Source of the DNA: Xestospongia muta
Taxonomy: Eukaryota; Porifera; Demospongiae; Haplosclerida; Petrosiidae
DNA: 64,000 nt
Direction: 5' to 3'
Assembly (NCBI GenBank): GCA_963693285.1
Contig: OY848926.1
Location: 997,001-1,061,000, forward strand
Part shown: in pieces, positions 13,201 to 26,445 of the stretch
Layout of the letters: each line of letters opens with the position of its first letter
Numbering within the stretch: the stretch's first letter is position 1
Translations under genes and position numbers: made by a program
Notes under the pieces: model-generated
The model's input: only the letters and a program-made list of their open reading frames with translations
The model's database searches: none
Told to the model about the DNA's origin: nothing

Positions 13201-16200
13201 TATGATACGTCTTCAGGGAGGTAGTTATTCTAATCAAGGACGTGTTGAGGTCTATTGTAATGGACAGTGGGGAACAATATGTGATGATGGATTTGGTTCT
13301 ACTGATGCTCGAACTATCTGTAAACAACTGGGATATAATTATTACTATAATTATGATCATCTTAGTCTGTGAGTTTAATTATGTAATCTGATGATGTCAT
13401 TATGACATTTTGCTATATATATATATATAACCATATAAGGTTATACACATAGCAAAATTGTTTAATACAATTAAATATGATACTGTTTTGATTTCTGATG
13501 TACTGTATGGAATTGACTATTTATGTAGCTAATTATTAGAACTATGATGATTTTTAGACAAATAAGATACTTTGCCCTGGACTGTTATTATTGATATTTA
13601 CATAGACTTCAATGTAGTTTGTAGGGATGTATGATATAACTATTACTATAGTTATGACCACCTTAGTTTGTATGTACTAGCTAATAAATAAACATTTTAT
13701 ACCTAAATCATTATTCAGATGTAATTGTTCATAGATTGACTATGATTACTCCATTTCTATATCATAATATAGATCTGGTATTTCCAGTCAACCAATTTGG
13801 AGTACATACATGTCTAGTTATTCCTCTGACACATGTTATGGTACTAGAAATTCCTGTCCATCAACTTCAATAACTAGTTGTTCCCACTATGAAGATATCA
13901 CTGTTGAATGTTGTAAGTGATTATAATTAATTGTTTATACTGGCTTATTTATATTGGTATTTCTTTTAGCTTATAGTACTTCTTACTCTAAAGTTTATAA
14001 TACAAAGACTACTTGTTCTGGATTAATTTGTAAGATCTTCAATCATTCTTAGTTGTTCTCATGATTAAAACAAGCTGCATATTAAATATTTATAGATTGC
14101 ACATTAGTAGGCTACTCTATTTGTATGTTCCAGCTAAACATGGCCCTGTAATTCTATCTCGTAATGGGATTTCCTCAACATCTTATTACTATGGTATTGT
14201 GAGGGTTGATTACAATGGATGGGGTAATATCTGTGATGATTCTTCCTATGGTTATAATGAAGCTAATGTCATCTGTCATCAGTTAGGATATACTGGAGCC
14301 TCAAGCTACTCTAGAGCTGGATTAGTGAGGTTAGTATATTTTTTTAAGTTAACTTTGAAATATTTCCATCTAGCTATGGGAATGATACTTTACCTATGAA
14401 AATGGATGATCTGAACTGTGCCAGTAGCAACTACCTCACTATTTATCAGTGTTCTTTCTCTACATCTATTGATAATGGATGTAATAACACTAACTTTTAT
14501 GATGCTACTGTTTACTGCTGTGAGTAAAATGCTTTCCATAACAATTATTATGTTTATTGTAGATACTACCAGAATCTGGGACAGTAATCCTTTTGATGGT
14601 ATGATACGTCTCCAAGGAGGTAGTTATTCTAATCAAGGACGTGTTGAGGTCTACTGCAATGGACAGTGGGGAACAATATGTGATGATGGATTTGGTTCTA
14701 CTGATGCACAAACTATCTGTAAACAACTGGGATATAACTATTACTATAAATATGATCACCTCAGTCTGTGAGTACAAACAGTTAAATGAACATTTTATAC
14801 CTAAAGTCAATATTCAGATGTAATTGTTCATAGATTGACAAGGATTACTCATTTGTATATCATAATATAGATCTGGTAGCTCCAGTCAACCAATTTGGAG
14901 TACATACATGTCAAGTTCTTTCTCTGACAAATGTTATGGTACTAGAAATACCTGTCCAGTCAGTTCAGTCACTAGTTGTTCCCACTATGAAGATGTCACT
15001 GTTGAATGTAGTAAGTTAGATTATTATAATTATGAATTTATTATGTCATTTGACTTATGTTATTGCTCATGCTCGAATATCGAAACATTTTAATCATTTG
15101 AAAAATATGTTGAAATGTTTACAATTATGAATGCTATTTGAGTTATTTTCAAAGTGTTTCAAGTCTTTAAATCATTAATTGTTTCCTTAGAACCAGATGA
15201 TATTTGTGATAATTACTTAGCCTTATTTGAAATGATTATAATTTCATTTCCTATAGTTTATAGAAATTCCTATTCTAAATCTTCTAATGTTGTAACAACC
15301 TGTTCTGGATTAATTTGTAAGTATTGTTTTTACTTTATGATATAACTAGACAGTCAAACTGCTTACATTGATTGTTCTGGTTAATTGTATTTTATTGTGT
15401 TCTCTCTCTATATAGCTCGTAAAGGGTTTGGCGCTATACTTCTTTATCGTAATGGGGTGACCTCATCCTCCTATTACTATGGTATAGTACAGATATTATA
15501 TAATGGACAGTGGGGTAATATCTGTGATGATTATGACTATAATAAAAATGAAGCTGATGTCATTTGTCATCAGTTAGGATATATTGGAGCCTCTAGTTAC
15601 TCTAGAGCTGGATTAGTGAGGTAAACTCAATAACCATACAGACCAATGATTTGTTGTATTTTAATAGTTATGGCACTGACAATAACTCAATGATACTGGA
15701 TAATGTCAACTGTCCCTACAACAACTACCTCACTATCTTACAGTGTTCCTATTCTACATATATTAATAGTGGATGTAGATCTAACTCACGTGATGCTACT
15801 GTGTACTGCTGTGAGTAATATGTACTACTTCTCATGTAAAATGATTTATTACAGATACTACAAGGATCTGGGACAGTAATCCTTACTCTAGTATGATACG
15901 TCTTCAGGGAGGTAGTTCATCTAATGAAGGACATGTAGAAGTCTACTGTAATGGAGAGTGGGGAACAATATGTGATGATGGATTTGATGCTAATGATGCT
16001 CTAACTATCTGTAAACAACTGGGATATAACTATTACTATAGATACAACCATCTCAATATGTAAGTATATAAACATGTTTGTACATCAACTAATGATTACA
16101 CTATGACATGTAATTATACTTCACTATAGATCTGGTAATTCCAGTCAATCAATTTGGAGTACACACATGTCTAGTTCTTCCTCTGACACATGTTATAGTA

Positions 16201-19200
16201 CTAGAAATTCCTGTCCATCAAGTCCACTTTCTGGTTGTACTAACTCCAGTTATGTGACTGTGGAATGCAGTGAGTGTAATGATATATCCACATAATGTCC
16301 TAGGACACACATAAAGTGGTATAAACTAAAATAAAAATAATGCCTTTCTTGTTTCATTCAGTTCATGTCACTTCAATTACAAAATCAAGCAATCGTGTAT
16401 CTTCTTGTTGTAAGTTTTAAACCGCAATCACATCTTATATTACTTGTTGATTTTAGTGACTTATATTGAATAGTCTAAACGTAGTCTTGTGTATATGTTA
16501 ATTTGATGTATAATTATAGACACAGACTTTCCTGATGGCAATGGTCCTATTCGTCTCTATAATAATGGAGTCACCTCATCCTCTTATTACTATGGTATAG
16601 TACAGATTTATATCAATAATGATTGGGGTAATATCTGTGATGACATCTCCTACAGTTCTACTGAAGCTCATGTTATCTGTCATCAATTAGGATATACTGG
16701 AGCCTCAAGTTACTCTAGAGCTGGATTAGTGAGGTTAGAACTAAAATATATCTAAGTCAGGTTATAAAATTAATATCTGTCTAGTTATGGAACTGATTAT
16801 CTTTCTATGAGGATTGATGACCTCTCTTGTTCAGAGAGTAATTACCTGACTATCTTTCAATGCTCCTACTCTACATACATTGATAGTGGATGTACTAACA
16901 CTAACTCTTATGATGCTACTGTGTACTGCTGTAAGTATAAATATTTAACTATCATATCATTTTTGTACAGATACCACTAGAATCTGGAACAATAATCCTT
17001 ACTCTGGTATGATACGTCTACAAGAGGGTAATTATTCTAATCAAGGACGTGTGGAAGTCTATTGTAATGGACAATGGGGAACAATATGTGATAATGGATT
17101 TGGTTCTATTGATGCTCAAACTATCTGTAAAGAACTGGGATATAACTATTACCGCAATTATAGTCATCTTATTTTGTAAGTAGCAAACATGCACATTTGA
17201 TATATCAGAATTTGTTAAATACTTTTTTACATTTTATACAGTTTTTAACACAAATCTTAATACACACAAATGCACACACACACATATATATTACATTAAT
17301 ATATATATGACTACAGGTCTGGGAATTCTAGTCAACCAATTTGGGGCACAAACATGTTTAGTTCTTCCTCTGACAAATGTTATAATAAACAAAATCCCTG
17401 CCCATCAACTTCAGTGACTAATTGTTCTCATTCTGAAGATATCACTATAGAATGCAGTAAGTACAGACAACTCACTTCAATAATGTGATACCTTTATCTT
17501 TGTTTTTATGAAGGTTACTACAGCTTGAAGTCAAAATCAGACAATAAAGTACCTTCTGTTTGCAGTAAGTTACTTTTAAAATTGTGATTTATTTTAAAAT
17601 GTATTACAGGTTTAGGATTTCCATCTGGTAATGGTGTTGTCCGTCTTCATCGTAATGGAGTCACTTCATCCTCTTACTATTCTGGTATAGTACAAATTTA
17701 TATCAATGGGCAGTGGGGTAATATCTGTGATGACTATTATTATAATCAATTTGAAGCTGATGTTATTTGTCATCAGTTGGGATATGTTGGTGCCTCAAGT
17801 TTCCCTAGAGCTGGATTAGCAAGGTTATCATTATCAATTAATTGGCAATATCATAGTTTACTTCACTCTATAGTTATGGCAGTGATAGTCTTTCAATGAT
17901 AATAGATGATGTCAACTGTGCCAAAGGCAGCTACCTTACTATCTTACAGTGCTCTTATTCTACATACATTGATAGTGGATGTGTTAAGACTAACTCGTAT
18001 GATGCTACTGTGTCATGCTGTGAGTCATTATAACCTCAATCTATAACTACCAAAATTTGTTACAGACAACACTAGAATCTGGGATGGATATCGTTTTCCT
18101 GGTATGATACGTCTCCAAGGAGGTATTGATTCTAATCAAGGACGTGTGGAGGTCTACTGTAATGGAGAGTGGGGAACAATATGTAATGATGGTTTTGGTA
18201 CTACTGATGCACAAACTATTTGTAAACAACTGGGATATAATTATTACTATAATTATAATCACCTTAGTTTGTGAGTAATATTGTTTGTTATTAATACAAC
18301 AACTCAAAAGTTTTGCATTATTCATAGTTTAGTCAATATATCACTATAGGTCTGGTAATTCCAGTCAACCTATTTGGAGTACGAACATGCTCAGTACTTC
18401 TATTGACAAATGTTATGGTACTAGAAATTCCTGTCCCTCAACTCCAGTAACTAGCTGCAACCATGCCAATGATGTCACTATAGAATGCAGTAAGTATAAT
18501 ATACAAATAATCATCATTAGTATATAATCATTGCTAACAATGTTAGACTAATCATATTTGATACCTTTTGTCTATCTTTAGCGAAATAAGTCTAGAATGG
18601 CAAGCTTGTTCAATCATTTAGTTATAAAATATATTTCACATTTATTTACTTGTTTATCTTTTTAGCAAACAGAAGATACTACACAAGATCAACAAATACA
18701 ATATACAATTGTGGTATGTTTATAATTATGTCAATACAGGGATTGTGTGTTGTTTTTTTACCATTTAGAATCTTCTGCTGCTAATGGTGTTGTACGTCTC
18801 TACCATAATGGAACCACCTCATCCTCCTATTACTATGGTATAGTACAAGTACGATATAATGGAGAGTGGGGTAATATCTGTGATGATTACAGCTATAATA
18901 AAAATGAAGCTGATGTTATTTGTCATCAGTTAGGATATACTGGAGCCTCAAGTTACTCTAGAGCTGGAGTAGTGAGGTGAATTTCTAAAGTCAAAATATG
19001 TTAATATCCATCATGTGTAGCTATGGTTATGACTATAACTCAATGTTACTGGATGATGTCAACTGTGTTAGCAACAACTATCTCACTATCTTACAGTGTT
19101 CTTTCTCTACAACCATTGATAGTGGATGTACTAACACTAACTCTTATGATGCTACTGTGTACTGCTGTGAGTGCTATTTTGAAATAATGTTTGTTAATAA

Positions 19201-22200
19201 TATTTTGGTTATAGATACCACTAGGATATGGAACAGTAATCCTTTCCCTCGTATGATACGTCTTCAAGGAGGTGATTATTCTAATGAAGGACGTATTGAG
19301 GTCTACTGTAATGGACAGTGGGGAACAATATGTAATGATAGATTTGATTCTACTGATGCTTTAACTATCTGTAAACAACTGGGATATAACAGTTACAATA
19401 GTTATAATCACATTAGTCTGTGAGTGATAATCTAATAAATTTAAAAATCGTTTCAGATCAAACTTTTGCATAATTGCAATTTTATAAACAACAATTTTTA
19501 TGCTTCATGATAGATCTGGTAATTCCAGTCAACCTATTTGGGGAACACACATGACTAGTTCTTCCACTGACACATGTTATGGTACTAAAAACACCTGTCC
19601 ATTAACCCCAATAACTAGTTGTAGCCATTCTAATGTTGCCACAGTGGAATGCAGTAAGTTACTTAATATTAAACACTTCTATTTTTCACCCACTTATCAT
19701 ACTACGTAAGACATAGATTATAAATATTTTTAAAAATACTTTCATAAGTTGAAAATGTCTACATGCCAGCCATGTTCTCTAGTCTATGCTTTGTATCATA
19801 GACTAGAGATCAAGCCATGTAGACTTTTATTATTGTTTATCATTTCAGCTTACAGCAGTTTCAACTCAAGAGCAACAGTTAAAATATCTACTTGTGGTAA
19901 GAATAAAATTTCTATTTAACTGAGAGATTTGATATTCATAAATAATTATCAGAGGTTCCTGATGGCAATGGTGTTGTACGTCTCTATCGTAATGGAGTCA
20001 CCTCATCCTCCTATTACTATGGTATTGTACAGATTTATTTTAATGGACAATGGGGTAATATCTGTGATGACTCATACTATGATCAATATGAAGCTGATGT
20101 CATCTGTCATCAATTGGGATATATTGGAGCTTCAAGTTACTCTAGAGCTGGATTAATGGGGTTTGTATAAAAAGTAGTTGTGATCTGTATTTAAATTTTT
20201 ATAGTTATGGTACTGATTACAATTCAATGAGATTAAGACGTGTCAACTGTGTTAACAACAAATACCTCGCTATCTTACGGTGTTCGTACTATACAAATAC
20301 AAATTATTATCCATGTAGATATAACTCTTATGATGCTACTGTGTCCTGCTGTGAGTTTGCTGACTTCTATGATAATATATTTTTGTTAATTATTACAGAT
20401 ACTACTAGGATCTGGGACAGTAATCCTTATCCTGGTATGATACGTCTTCAAGGAGGTGCCTTTGTTAATCAAGGACGTGTTGAGGTCTACTGTAATGGAC
20501 AGTGGGGAACAATATGTGATGATGGATTTGATAATGATGATGCTAATATGATTTGTATACAATTGGGATACACTAATTTTACATACTACAACCATTTGAT
20601 GAAGTAAGTAAAACACATATATAAATTACATGTGATATAACTGTCATACAAATAGACCTGGATCATCCAATCAACCTATATGGTCAACACAAATGAGTAG
20701 TAAATCAAGTGATAAATGCTATGGAACCAGTAATGCCTGTCCCACAAGTAGTTTGACTAGTTGTACTCATACAAAAGATGTCACAATTGCTTGCAGTAAG
20801 TCCCAATAGCAAATCAATTAATTAGTTTAATTGACTAACTAGTAAGTGTGTGTGTTAAGTGTTGTGTCGATTTGTCTTTAGATACAAAGCAACTTATTAT
20901 TATTAGATGTGAGTCATGTGACTTTGAATATTAGAATACATTAACCACTGTATGATTGACATTACAACTAATGATACTATTGTCATGATCATATTTTAGT
21001 ATTTAATTATGGTGACATGGTAATGACTCGTGGATTATATTTAATATACTCACTTATATCTTATAACACAGTATACCAGACAGACAGCCTTTTAATTAGT
21101 TTGGGCCACATTCTATGTGTATGTGTGTTTATATATATATATATGTAATGGGACACACTTGTTTTTATTGTTTTATTGTACTTTTATATGTAACAATTAA
21201 ACTGTCAATGCATATAACAACCAGTGGCTTTTATTAACCCTAACTACAAGCATTATGATGATGTATATGACTGATCCCATTCAAACGTGTCACCACATTG
21301 CTTTTTTGCTGATATATCTATAATTCTACAGACATAGTCTTCTGTAGTCACTTCTGCTAATTATAGAACTTTTGTAACTCTAGTCATTGTGTCACTATGA
21401 AGTCAATATCTTCCAAAACAATTATAGGATGATTTTTTAATATAGTTTTGTTTGTATTTGTGTATTATATTTAAGTCTTTAAGGTAACATTCTGATTAAC
21501 AACTAAATTTCTACACTTTAAATTGAATTTGTTATCTTTTGTTTCCTAATTTGGTCTCTATTGTCTTTAGCAAGTAAATTTTATTCACCCAGTATAAGTT
21601 CTTGCCATTCAGTTGTTACTGATACTATACCATCTGGAAATGGTGTTGTCCGTCTCTATCGTAATGGAGTCACTTCATCCTCCTATTACTATGGTATAGT
21701 ACAGATATGGTATAATGGACAGTGGGGTAATATCTGTGATGATACTGACTATAATCAATATGAAGCTGATGTCATCTGTCATCAGTTAGGATATACTGGA
21801 GCCTTAAGTTATCCTAGAGCTGGACTAGTGAGGTTGGTTGTAATACTTGTAATTATATATAAGCTGCAACAAATGTTTTTTGTATTATAGCACTTATGGC
21901 ACTGACAATAACCTGATATTACTGGATAATGTTAACTGTCCTCACAACAACTACCTCACTATCTTACAGTGTTCATTCTCTACACACATTAATGATGAAT
22001 GTAATGCTAATTCTTTTGATGCTACTGTGTACTGCTGTAAGTAATATGTACTAAGTCTAATATAATAAAAGTTTGTTACAGATACCTCTAGAATTTGGAA
22101 CAGTAATCCTTATCCTGGTATGATACGTCTCCAAGGAGGTATTTATTCTAATCAAGGACATGTGGAGATCTACTGTAATGATCAGTGGGGAACAATATGT

Positions 22201-25200
22201 ATTGATGGATTTGATTCTGATGATGCTAATGCTATCTGCAAACAATTGGGATATTCTGTACATTTGAGTTACAATCATTTTAGGTAATATATTGAAATAC
22301 TAACAAGACACAATGAATAGATAAATAAGACTATATAAACAAGAGCAATGATTTTTAATTCTTTATAGATCTAAACTCTCTCAACCAATATGGCTTTCTA
22401 ATATGAACAGTTACTCATCAGATCGATGCATTACTTCTAATAACATTTGTCCATCTATTGCTGTAAATAATTGTACACACTCTGAAATTGTCAATGTGGA
22501 ATGCAGTAAGTAAAGAATTTGATAATAACTAAATTGTTTTGCTTTTTAGCTTACAGCAAATTATACAGTAAACCAAGCAATACCAAATCATCATGTGGTA
22601 AGATAATTAAAGATATGTCACTGATCATGTATTTGTATATTTCTTTTTTGTATAGACTTTCCTAATAGTAATGGTGTTTTACGTCTCTTTCGTAATGGAA
22701 TCACTTCATCCCTTAATCACTTTGGTATTGTCCAGATACAATATAATGGAGAGTGGGGTAATATCTGTGATGATGATAATGACTATGGTCAATATGAAGC
22801 TGATGTCATTTGTCATCAGTTAGGATATACTGGAGCCTCTAGCTATTCTAGAGCTGGAGTAATTAAGTAAAGTTGTCTAAGTTTATTGATTATTTTATGC
22901 TCTTTGTCTAGTTATGGTACTGACTCTAACCCAATGATATTGGATGATGTCAACTGTGCTCATAACAATTACCTCACTATTCTACAATGCTCTTATTCTA
23001 CACATAGAAATAGAAGATGTACTGACTATTATGATGCTACTGTATACTGCTGTAAGTTGGACAGTATGTCTTATAGATCATTACTACTTATATAGATACC
23101 AGTATGATCTGGGAGAGTAATGCTTATACAGGTATGATTCGTCTTCGGGGAGGTCATTATTCTAATCAAGGACGTGTTGAAGTATATTGTAATGGACAAT
23201 GGGGAACAATATGTAGTGATGGGTTTGATTTTAAAGATGCCTATACAGTTTGTAGACAACTGGGATATACAGGATATGTAAACTATAACCATTTAGCACT
23301 GTAAGATGTGTGGTATAAATTCAAGCATTACAATGCATGTACTTTTTGTTAGAAGTGGAGTCTCCTCTAGACGAGTCTGGATCTCCAATATGAACAGTTC
23401 ATATTCAGACTCTTGTTTTGTTGACAGTAATACTTGTCCAAGTACTACTAATACTGGTTGTAGTGATGGTAAAGATGTGACTATCGAATGTAGTAAGTTG
23501 GTAAAAATACACACAATATATAAAAAAGCAAATAGACCAAATGTATTTATTAATATTATTTGGACTATTAAAAATATTAAAATAACTATTTGTTCCATTA
23601 TTAATTTATATGTTCAATATTTGTTGTTAAAAATCATTCTTATTTCTCTCTAGCTTTTAATACAGCATATACTATTACTACTACAAAATTATCTTGTGCT
23701 CATGGAAGTTCAACAGGTATGTAATTGTTTGTATAGGATATCTTACTATTTGTTTTTCCTTCATTAGTCTCAGAAGGTACTGTACGTCTCTATCGTACTG
23801 GAGCAACATCATTTTCCTATTACTTTGGTATAGTACAGATCTACCTTAACAATGGATGGGGTAATATCTGTGATGATAACTCTTACAGTTCTACTGAAGC
23901 TGATGTCATATGTCGTCAGCTAGGATATACTGGAGCCTCTAGTTACTCTACAGTTGAATTTACACGGTTATATTTGATATGTTATAAGATATAAGTAATT
24001 ATTTTATTGATATTTTAGTTATGGCACTGACTATAACCCAACGTTACTGAGTAAAGTCAAATGTGATCACAACAACTATCTCACTATCTTACAATGTTCC
24101 TACTCTACAAACATTGATAGTGGATATAGTTCTAATTCTTATGATGCTACTGTGTCCTGCTGTGAGTTTAATTATTATTATAATATCATATCTAAGTGCA
24201 TTATAATTTTAATAACAACTGTCGTGTTCACATTCTTATAGATACCACTAGAATCTGGGACAATAATCCTTACCCTAGTATGATACGTCTTCAAGGAGGA
24301 ATATACTCTAATGAAGGACGTGTAGAGGTTTACTGTAATGGACGATGGGGAACAATATGTGATGATGGATTTGATTCTAATGATGCTCTTGTACTCTGTA
24401 AACAATTAGGATATTCTAACTATACCAGCTATAATCATCTTGCCTTGTATGTCTATTTAGTAAAACAGACTGTATTATCAGTGTATTCTATTGTATGTAG
24501 ATCTGGTAACTCTTCTCAACATATTTGGATGAGCAACTTAGCTTGTAGTAATAGTTTCTCCTGTTTGGGTTCATGTCAGAGATGTCCTAATAATCCTTAT
24601 AATTTATGTAGCCATTCTGAAGATGTGACTCTCCAATGTAGTAAGTTTGTGACATTATCTTGTATCTTTACAAAGAAACATCTCCTGTTCAGCTAATTGT
24701 CATCTTTCTGTTATTTCACATTGTATAGGCAATTCTATGGCTTTATCAGCTGTACCAACATTAAAGAACACGTGTCGCAGAAATGATTCTATTGTTATAT
24801 CTACATCTGTATTTGTATTTGTTTCTCCATCTACTTCTCCTCCTGGGTCTCCTCATCCCTTTTCTTGTGAGTTATAACATTATTATATGAACTGAATGGG
24901 TTTAATTAACCTATTCATATTTCGCATTGTTAACAATACAAATAGTTAACAAAAGAATAAATCATTTATTATAATATAGAAATTGTAATTTTTTATTTTA
25001 CTAATAAATATATCACAGTAGTTATAGTTTATTTTATTTTTAGCATCACATCATTCAAGTATTAGCTTAAATGGATCAGTTATCGGTGGTATAGTTACTA
25101 TTAGTGTTGCTGTAATTATTGTGGCACTGATATGCTGCATAACTGTTATCATCATTAAATATCGGAAGAGGCACAGTGGTATTTTATACAATAACCAACA

Positions 25201-25501
25201 ACTTGAACTAGATACAATAAAAGTCCCATTTCCTGATACCACAATGTCACAAATACAGGATCCATGTCCTCGTTATGATGAAATAAATCGTTCAGGTAAG
25301 CATCTTGATTCCAACACTGGAATATAAATAATTTCTATTTATGATAATATTATATTTGAGTCTTCTACTACTGGAGTATCATATTCTATTCCGTCAAATG
25401 TAGATAATCAGGAGGTGTCTCATGATTTACCAGTTGGAGTTAGGAATCCATCCTATGGCAATGTACCTCAAAGCAACGAGTCTCAAGATATAGAGACGTG
25501 A
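9619..25501 (+). CDS. Gene B: 20-SRCR transmembrane receptor, complete
   Basis: 53 exons by hand annotation: signal exon, ten modules each with an alpha domain (2 exons), a beta domain (2 exons) and mostly a linker exon, then stalk, membrane and tail. Exon lengths sum to 8052 nt, i.e. 2683 residues and a stop, with every junction in phase. Alpha domains read (V/I)RLYRNG...YYYGIVQI...WGNICDD...[24 protein letters not shown]. Beta domains follow as [13 protein letters not shown] and [19 protein letters not shown] (each domain is quoted in parts). Inferred role: a large surface recognition receptor with a short tail carrying PRYDEI, VSYSIP and NPSY. Modules 1 and 2 are nearly identical to one another, and modules 7-10 match gene A. 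Uncertain points are the last exon's acceptor and which modules are spliced into transcripts. Confidence 0.85.
9695..12728 (+). other. Intron 1 of gene B (about 3.0 kb)
   Basis: AT-rich with (TA)n tracts at about 9749-9775 and 10220-10272. No SRCR-like relic and no credible coding exon was seen; the open frames at 10492 and 10944 lack splice-phase support and known motifs. Confidence 0.6.
12729..14029 (+). CDS. Gene B module 1
   Basis: Exons 12729-12927 and 12972-13117 (alpha), 13164-13368 and 13773-13912 (beta), linker 13970-14029. The beta intron is unusually long (404 nt) and contains at about 13622-13671 a decayed copy of the end of a beta first-half exon with its donor (GATATAACTATTACTATAG), a sign of an incomplete duplication. 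Confidence 0.85.
14134..15316 (+). CDS. Gene B module 2
   Basis: Exons 14134-14329, 14374-14519, 14563-14767, 14871-15010, linker 15257-15316. Very close to module 1 in exons and introns, including the linker ending CSGLI, so it is a recent module duplication. The gene C-E alpha-beta pairs and their linker (NTNTTCFGLI in C) are most like these two modules. Confidence 0.85.
15416..16409 (+). CDS. Gene B module 3
   Basis: Exons 15416-15620, 15668-15810, 15855-16059, 16130-16269, linker 16362-16409 (48 nt). The alpha domain has the longer WYNGQWGN-type loop rather than the shortened YNGWGN of modules 1 and 2. Confidence 0.85.
16520..17564 (+). CDS. Gene B module 4
   Basis: Exons 16520-16733, 16785-16930, 16971-17175, 17317-17456, linker 17514-17564. 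The intron at 17176-17316 has a CA/TA microsatellite. In the beta domain RLQEGN replaces RLQGG. Confidence 0.84.
17610..18713 (+). CDS. Gene B module 5
   Basis: Exons 17610-17823, 17874-18019, 18066-18270, 18350-18489, linker 18666-18713. The 176-nt intron before the linker contains a possible dead acceptor (CTATCTTTAG near 18581) followed directly by a stop codon. The beta domain begins IWDGYRFPG instead of IW.SNP. Confidence 0.84.
18769..19896 (+). CDS. Gene B module 6
   Basis: Exons 18769-18976, 19021-19166, 19215-19419, 19514-19653, linker 19849-19896. From within this module onward the sequence is a tandem copy of gene A; the beta second half and linker match 41-180 and 356-403. Confidence 0.85.
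19953..20908 (+). CDS. Gene B module 7
   Basis: Exons 19953-20160, 20205-20350, 20399-20603, 20656-20795, linker micro-exon 20882-20908 (27 nt). The alpha first half ends GGATTAATGGG before the donor, where all others have AG, changing an Arg/Ser codon to Gly. Confidence 0.83.
20909..21570 (+). other. 662-nt intron of gene B
   Basis: Homologous to 1410-2031 of gene A. It has a (TA)n tract at about 21129-21143 and no exon-like segment. Confidence 0.6.
21571..22597 (+). CDS. Gene B module 8
   Basis: Exons 21571-21832 (262 nt with extended N-terminal Ser/Thr segment), 21891-22036, 22082-22283, 22369-22505, linker 22550-22597. The alpha second half has one extra codon at its start compared with gene A (STYG instead of SYG), due to a shifted acceptor. 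Confidence 0.84.
22656..23716 (+). CDS. Gene B module 9
   Basis: Exons 22656-22866, 22912-23051, 23096-23300, 23353-23492, linker 23654-23716. The closest match between genes A and B is seen here, introns included. Confidence 0.84.
23768..24640 (+). CDS. Gene B module 10 (membrane-proximal)
   Basis: Exons 23768-23966, 24019-24161, 24242-24446, 24501-24640. The alpha second half has Tyr (TAT, near 24124) where gene A and all other copies have Cys (SGYSS against SGCSS), which should leave an unpaired cysteine in that domain. No other defect. Confidence 0.84.
24729..24866 (+). CDS. Gene B: stalk exon
   Basis: 138 nt, phase 1 both sides, Ser/Pro-rich, ending PHPFS. It corresponds to a fusion of the two gene A stalk exons, so gene A gained one or gene B lost one. 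Confidence 0.8.
25044..25501 (+). CDS. Gene B: membrane and tail exons
   Basis: Membrane exon 25044-25295 (hydrophobic span VIGGIVTISVAVIIVALICC then KYRKRH) and last exon 25377-25501. The only acceptor in phase with the donor at 25296 is ACTGGAG before 25377. If this intron were kept, the frame would stop at about 25325 after GKHLDSNTGI. The tail has PRYDEI, VSYSIP and NPSY (25445-25456). Pro at the +3 position removes the ITIM fit present in gene A. Confidence 0.75.
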
Positions 25502-25643
25502 ATCAAAGATCCTTCCATCTTGAGGAAAACTTAAGGATTTGCTTTTTTTTCTAATTTTAAAATGAAGTTTGCTATTTTTAGGCTATTAATTTGTTTTACA
25601 TTGGCTGCTCCCCCTTTTCCTTTTGTGCTCAATATTTTTTAAA

Positions 25644-25680
25644 AATAAAAATGCTTTTTGATATTTGAAAACAGAATAAA
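25644..25680 (+). terminator. Polyadenylation signals of gene B
   Basis: AATAAA at 25644-25649 and again at 25675-25680, 140-180 nt after the stop, in a 3' UTR shared with gene A. Confidence 0.6.
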
Positions 25681-25839
25681 GTACCTTTTGGTTCAGCAGA
25701 AAATCAAATTGGACAGTGTTTATAGTCTAGTGGGTGTGGAATAGTTTAATACTTAATTCTGTCTTAATTAACACAGTATTATTTTGTAATTGATTTGTCT
25801 CTTGTAAGTCTTTGGTGACTGGGCAGTCTATCTGTGATT

Positions 25840-26310
25840 CATTTAGTTGGTGGTTTTAATAGTAAATCTGGTTGAGTAGAAGTATGTGCTTATAACAGTG
25901 GGGAACTTGGTGCTTACTATGGACAAGGGACTGGTCCAATATGGCTGGATAATCTTATTTGCTCTGGGTTTGAGTTGACATTGCTACAATGTTCTCATGA
26001 AGGGTTAGGTTGTCATAAATGTAGTCATAATAAAGATGTAAACGTGAGATGTTTTGGAAATAAAAGAGGTTCAATGTTTAAATTGAAGATATTTTCTGAT
26101 TTATTTTAATATCCTTATACAGGAAGTTGTACTAATGGTGATGTTCATCTAGTTGGTGGTTCTAATAGTACATCTGGTCGTGTAGAAGTGTGTGCTAATA
26201 ATCAGTGGGGTACAGTATATGATAATCTCTGGGATAATAATGATGCTAAAGTTTCATAATTATGATCATAGTGAGGATGCTGGTGTTGTTTGTCTTGAAG
26301 GTGAATACAT
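25840..26310 (+). pseudogene. Broken gamma/delta SRCR relics
   Basis: A fused start of a gamma domain with a TGA (GGTTGAGTAGAAG) and a delta second half (PIWLDNLICSG...LLQCSHEGLG), then the usual GGTTCA donor-like site and intron, then a gamma first half that runs directly into the end of a gamma second half (HSEDAGVVC) after AAAGTTTCATAA. The deletions and stops exclude a working exon chain. It shows that C-class pieces once lay directly after gene B. Confidence 0.7.
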
Positions 26311-26445
26311 TATTAAGTGCTTTATAACATGTATTTATTAGTTCACGATGAGTTTACTATTATTTAAACTATTTAATTTATGTTGTAATTATATTACACA
26401 GCAATTTGTACTAATGGTAATGTTTGTCTTTATTAATGTATCAGA

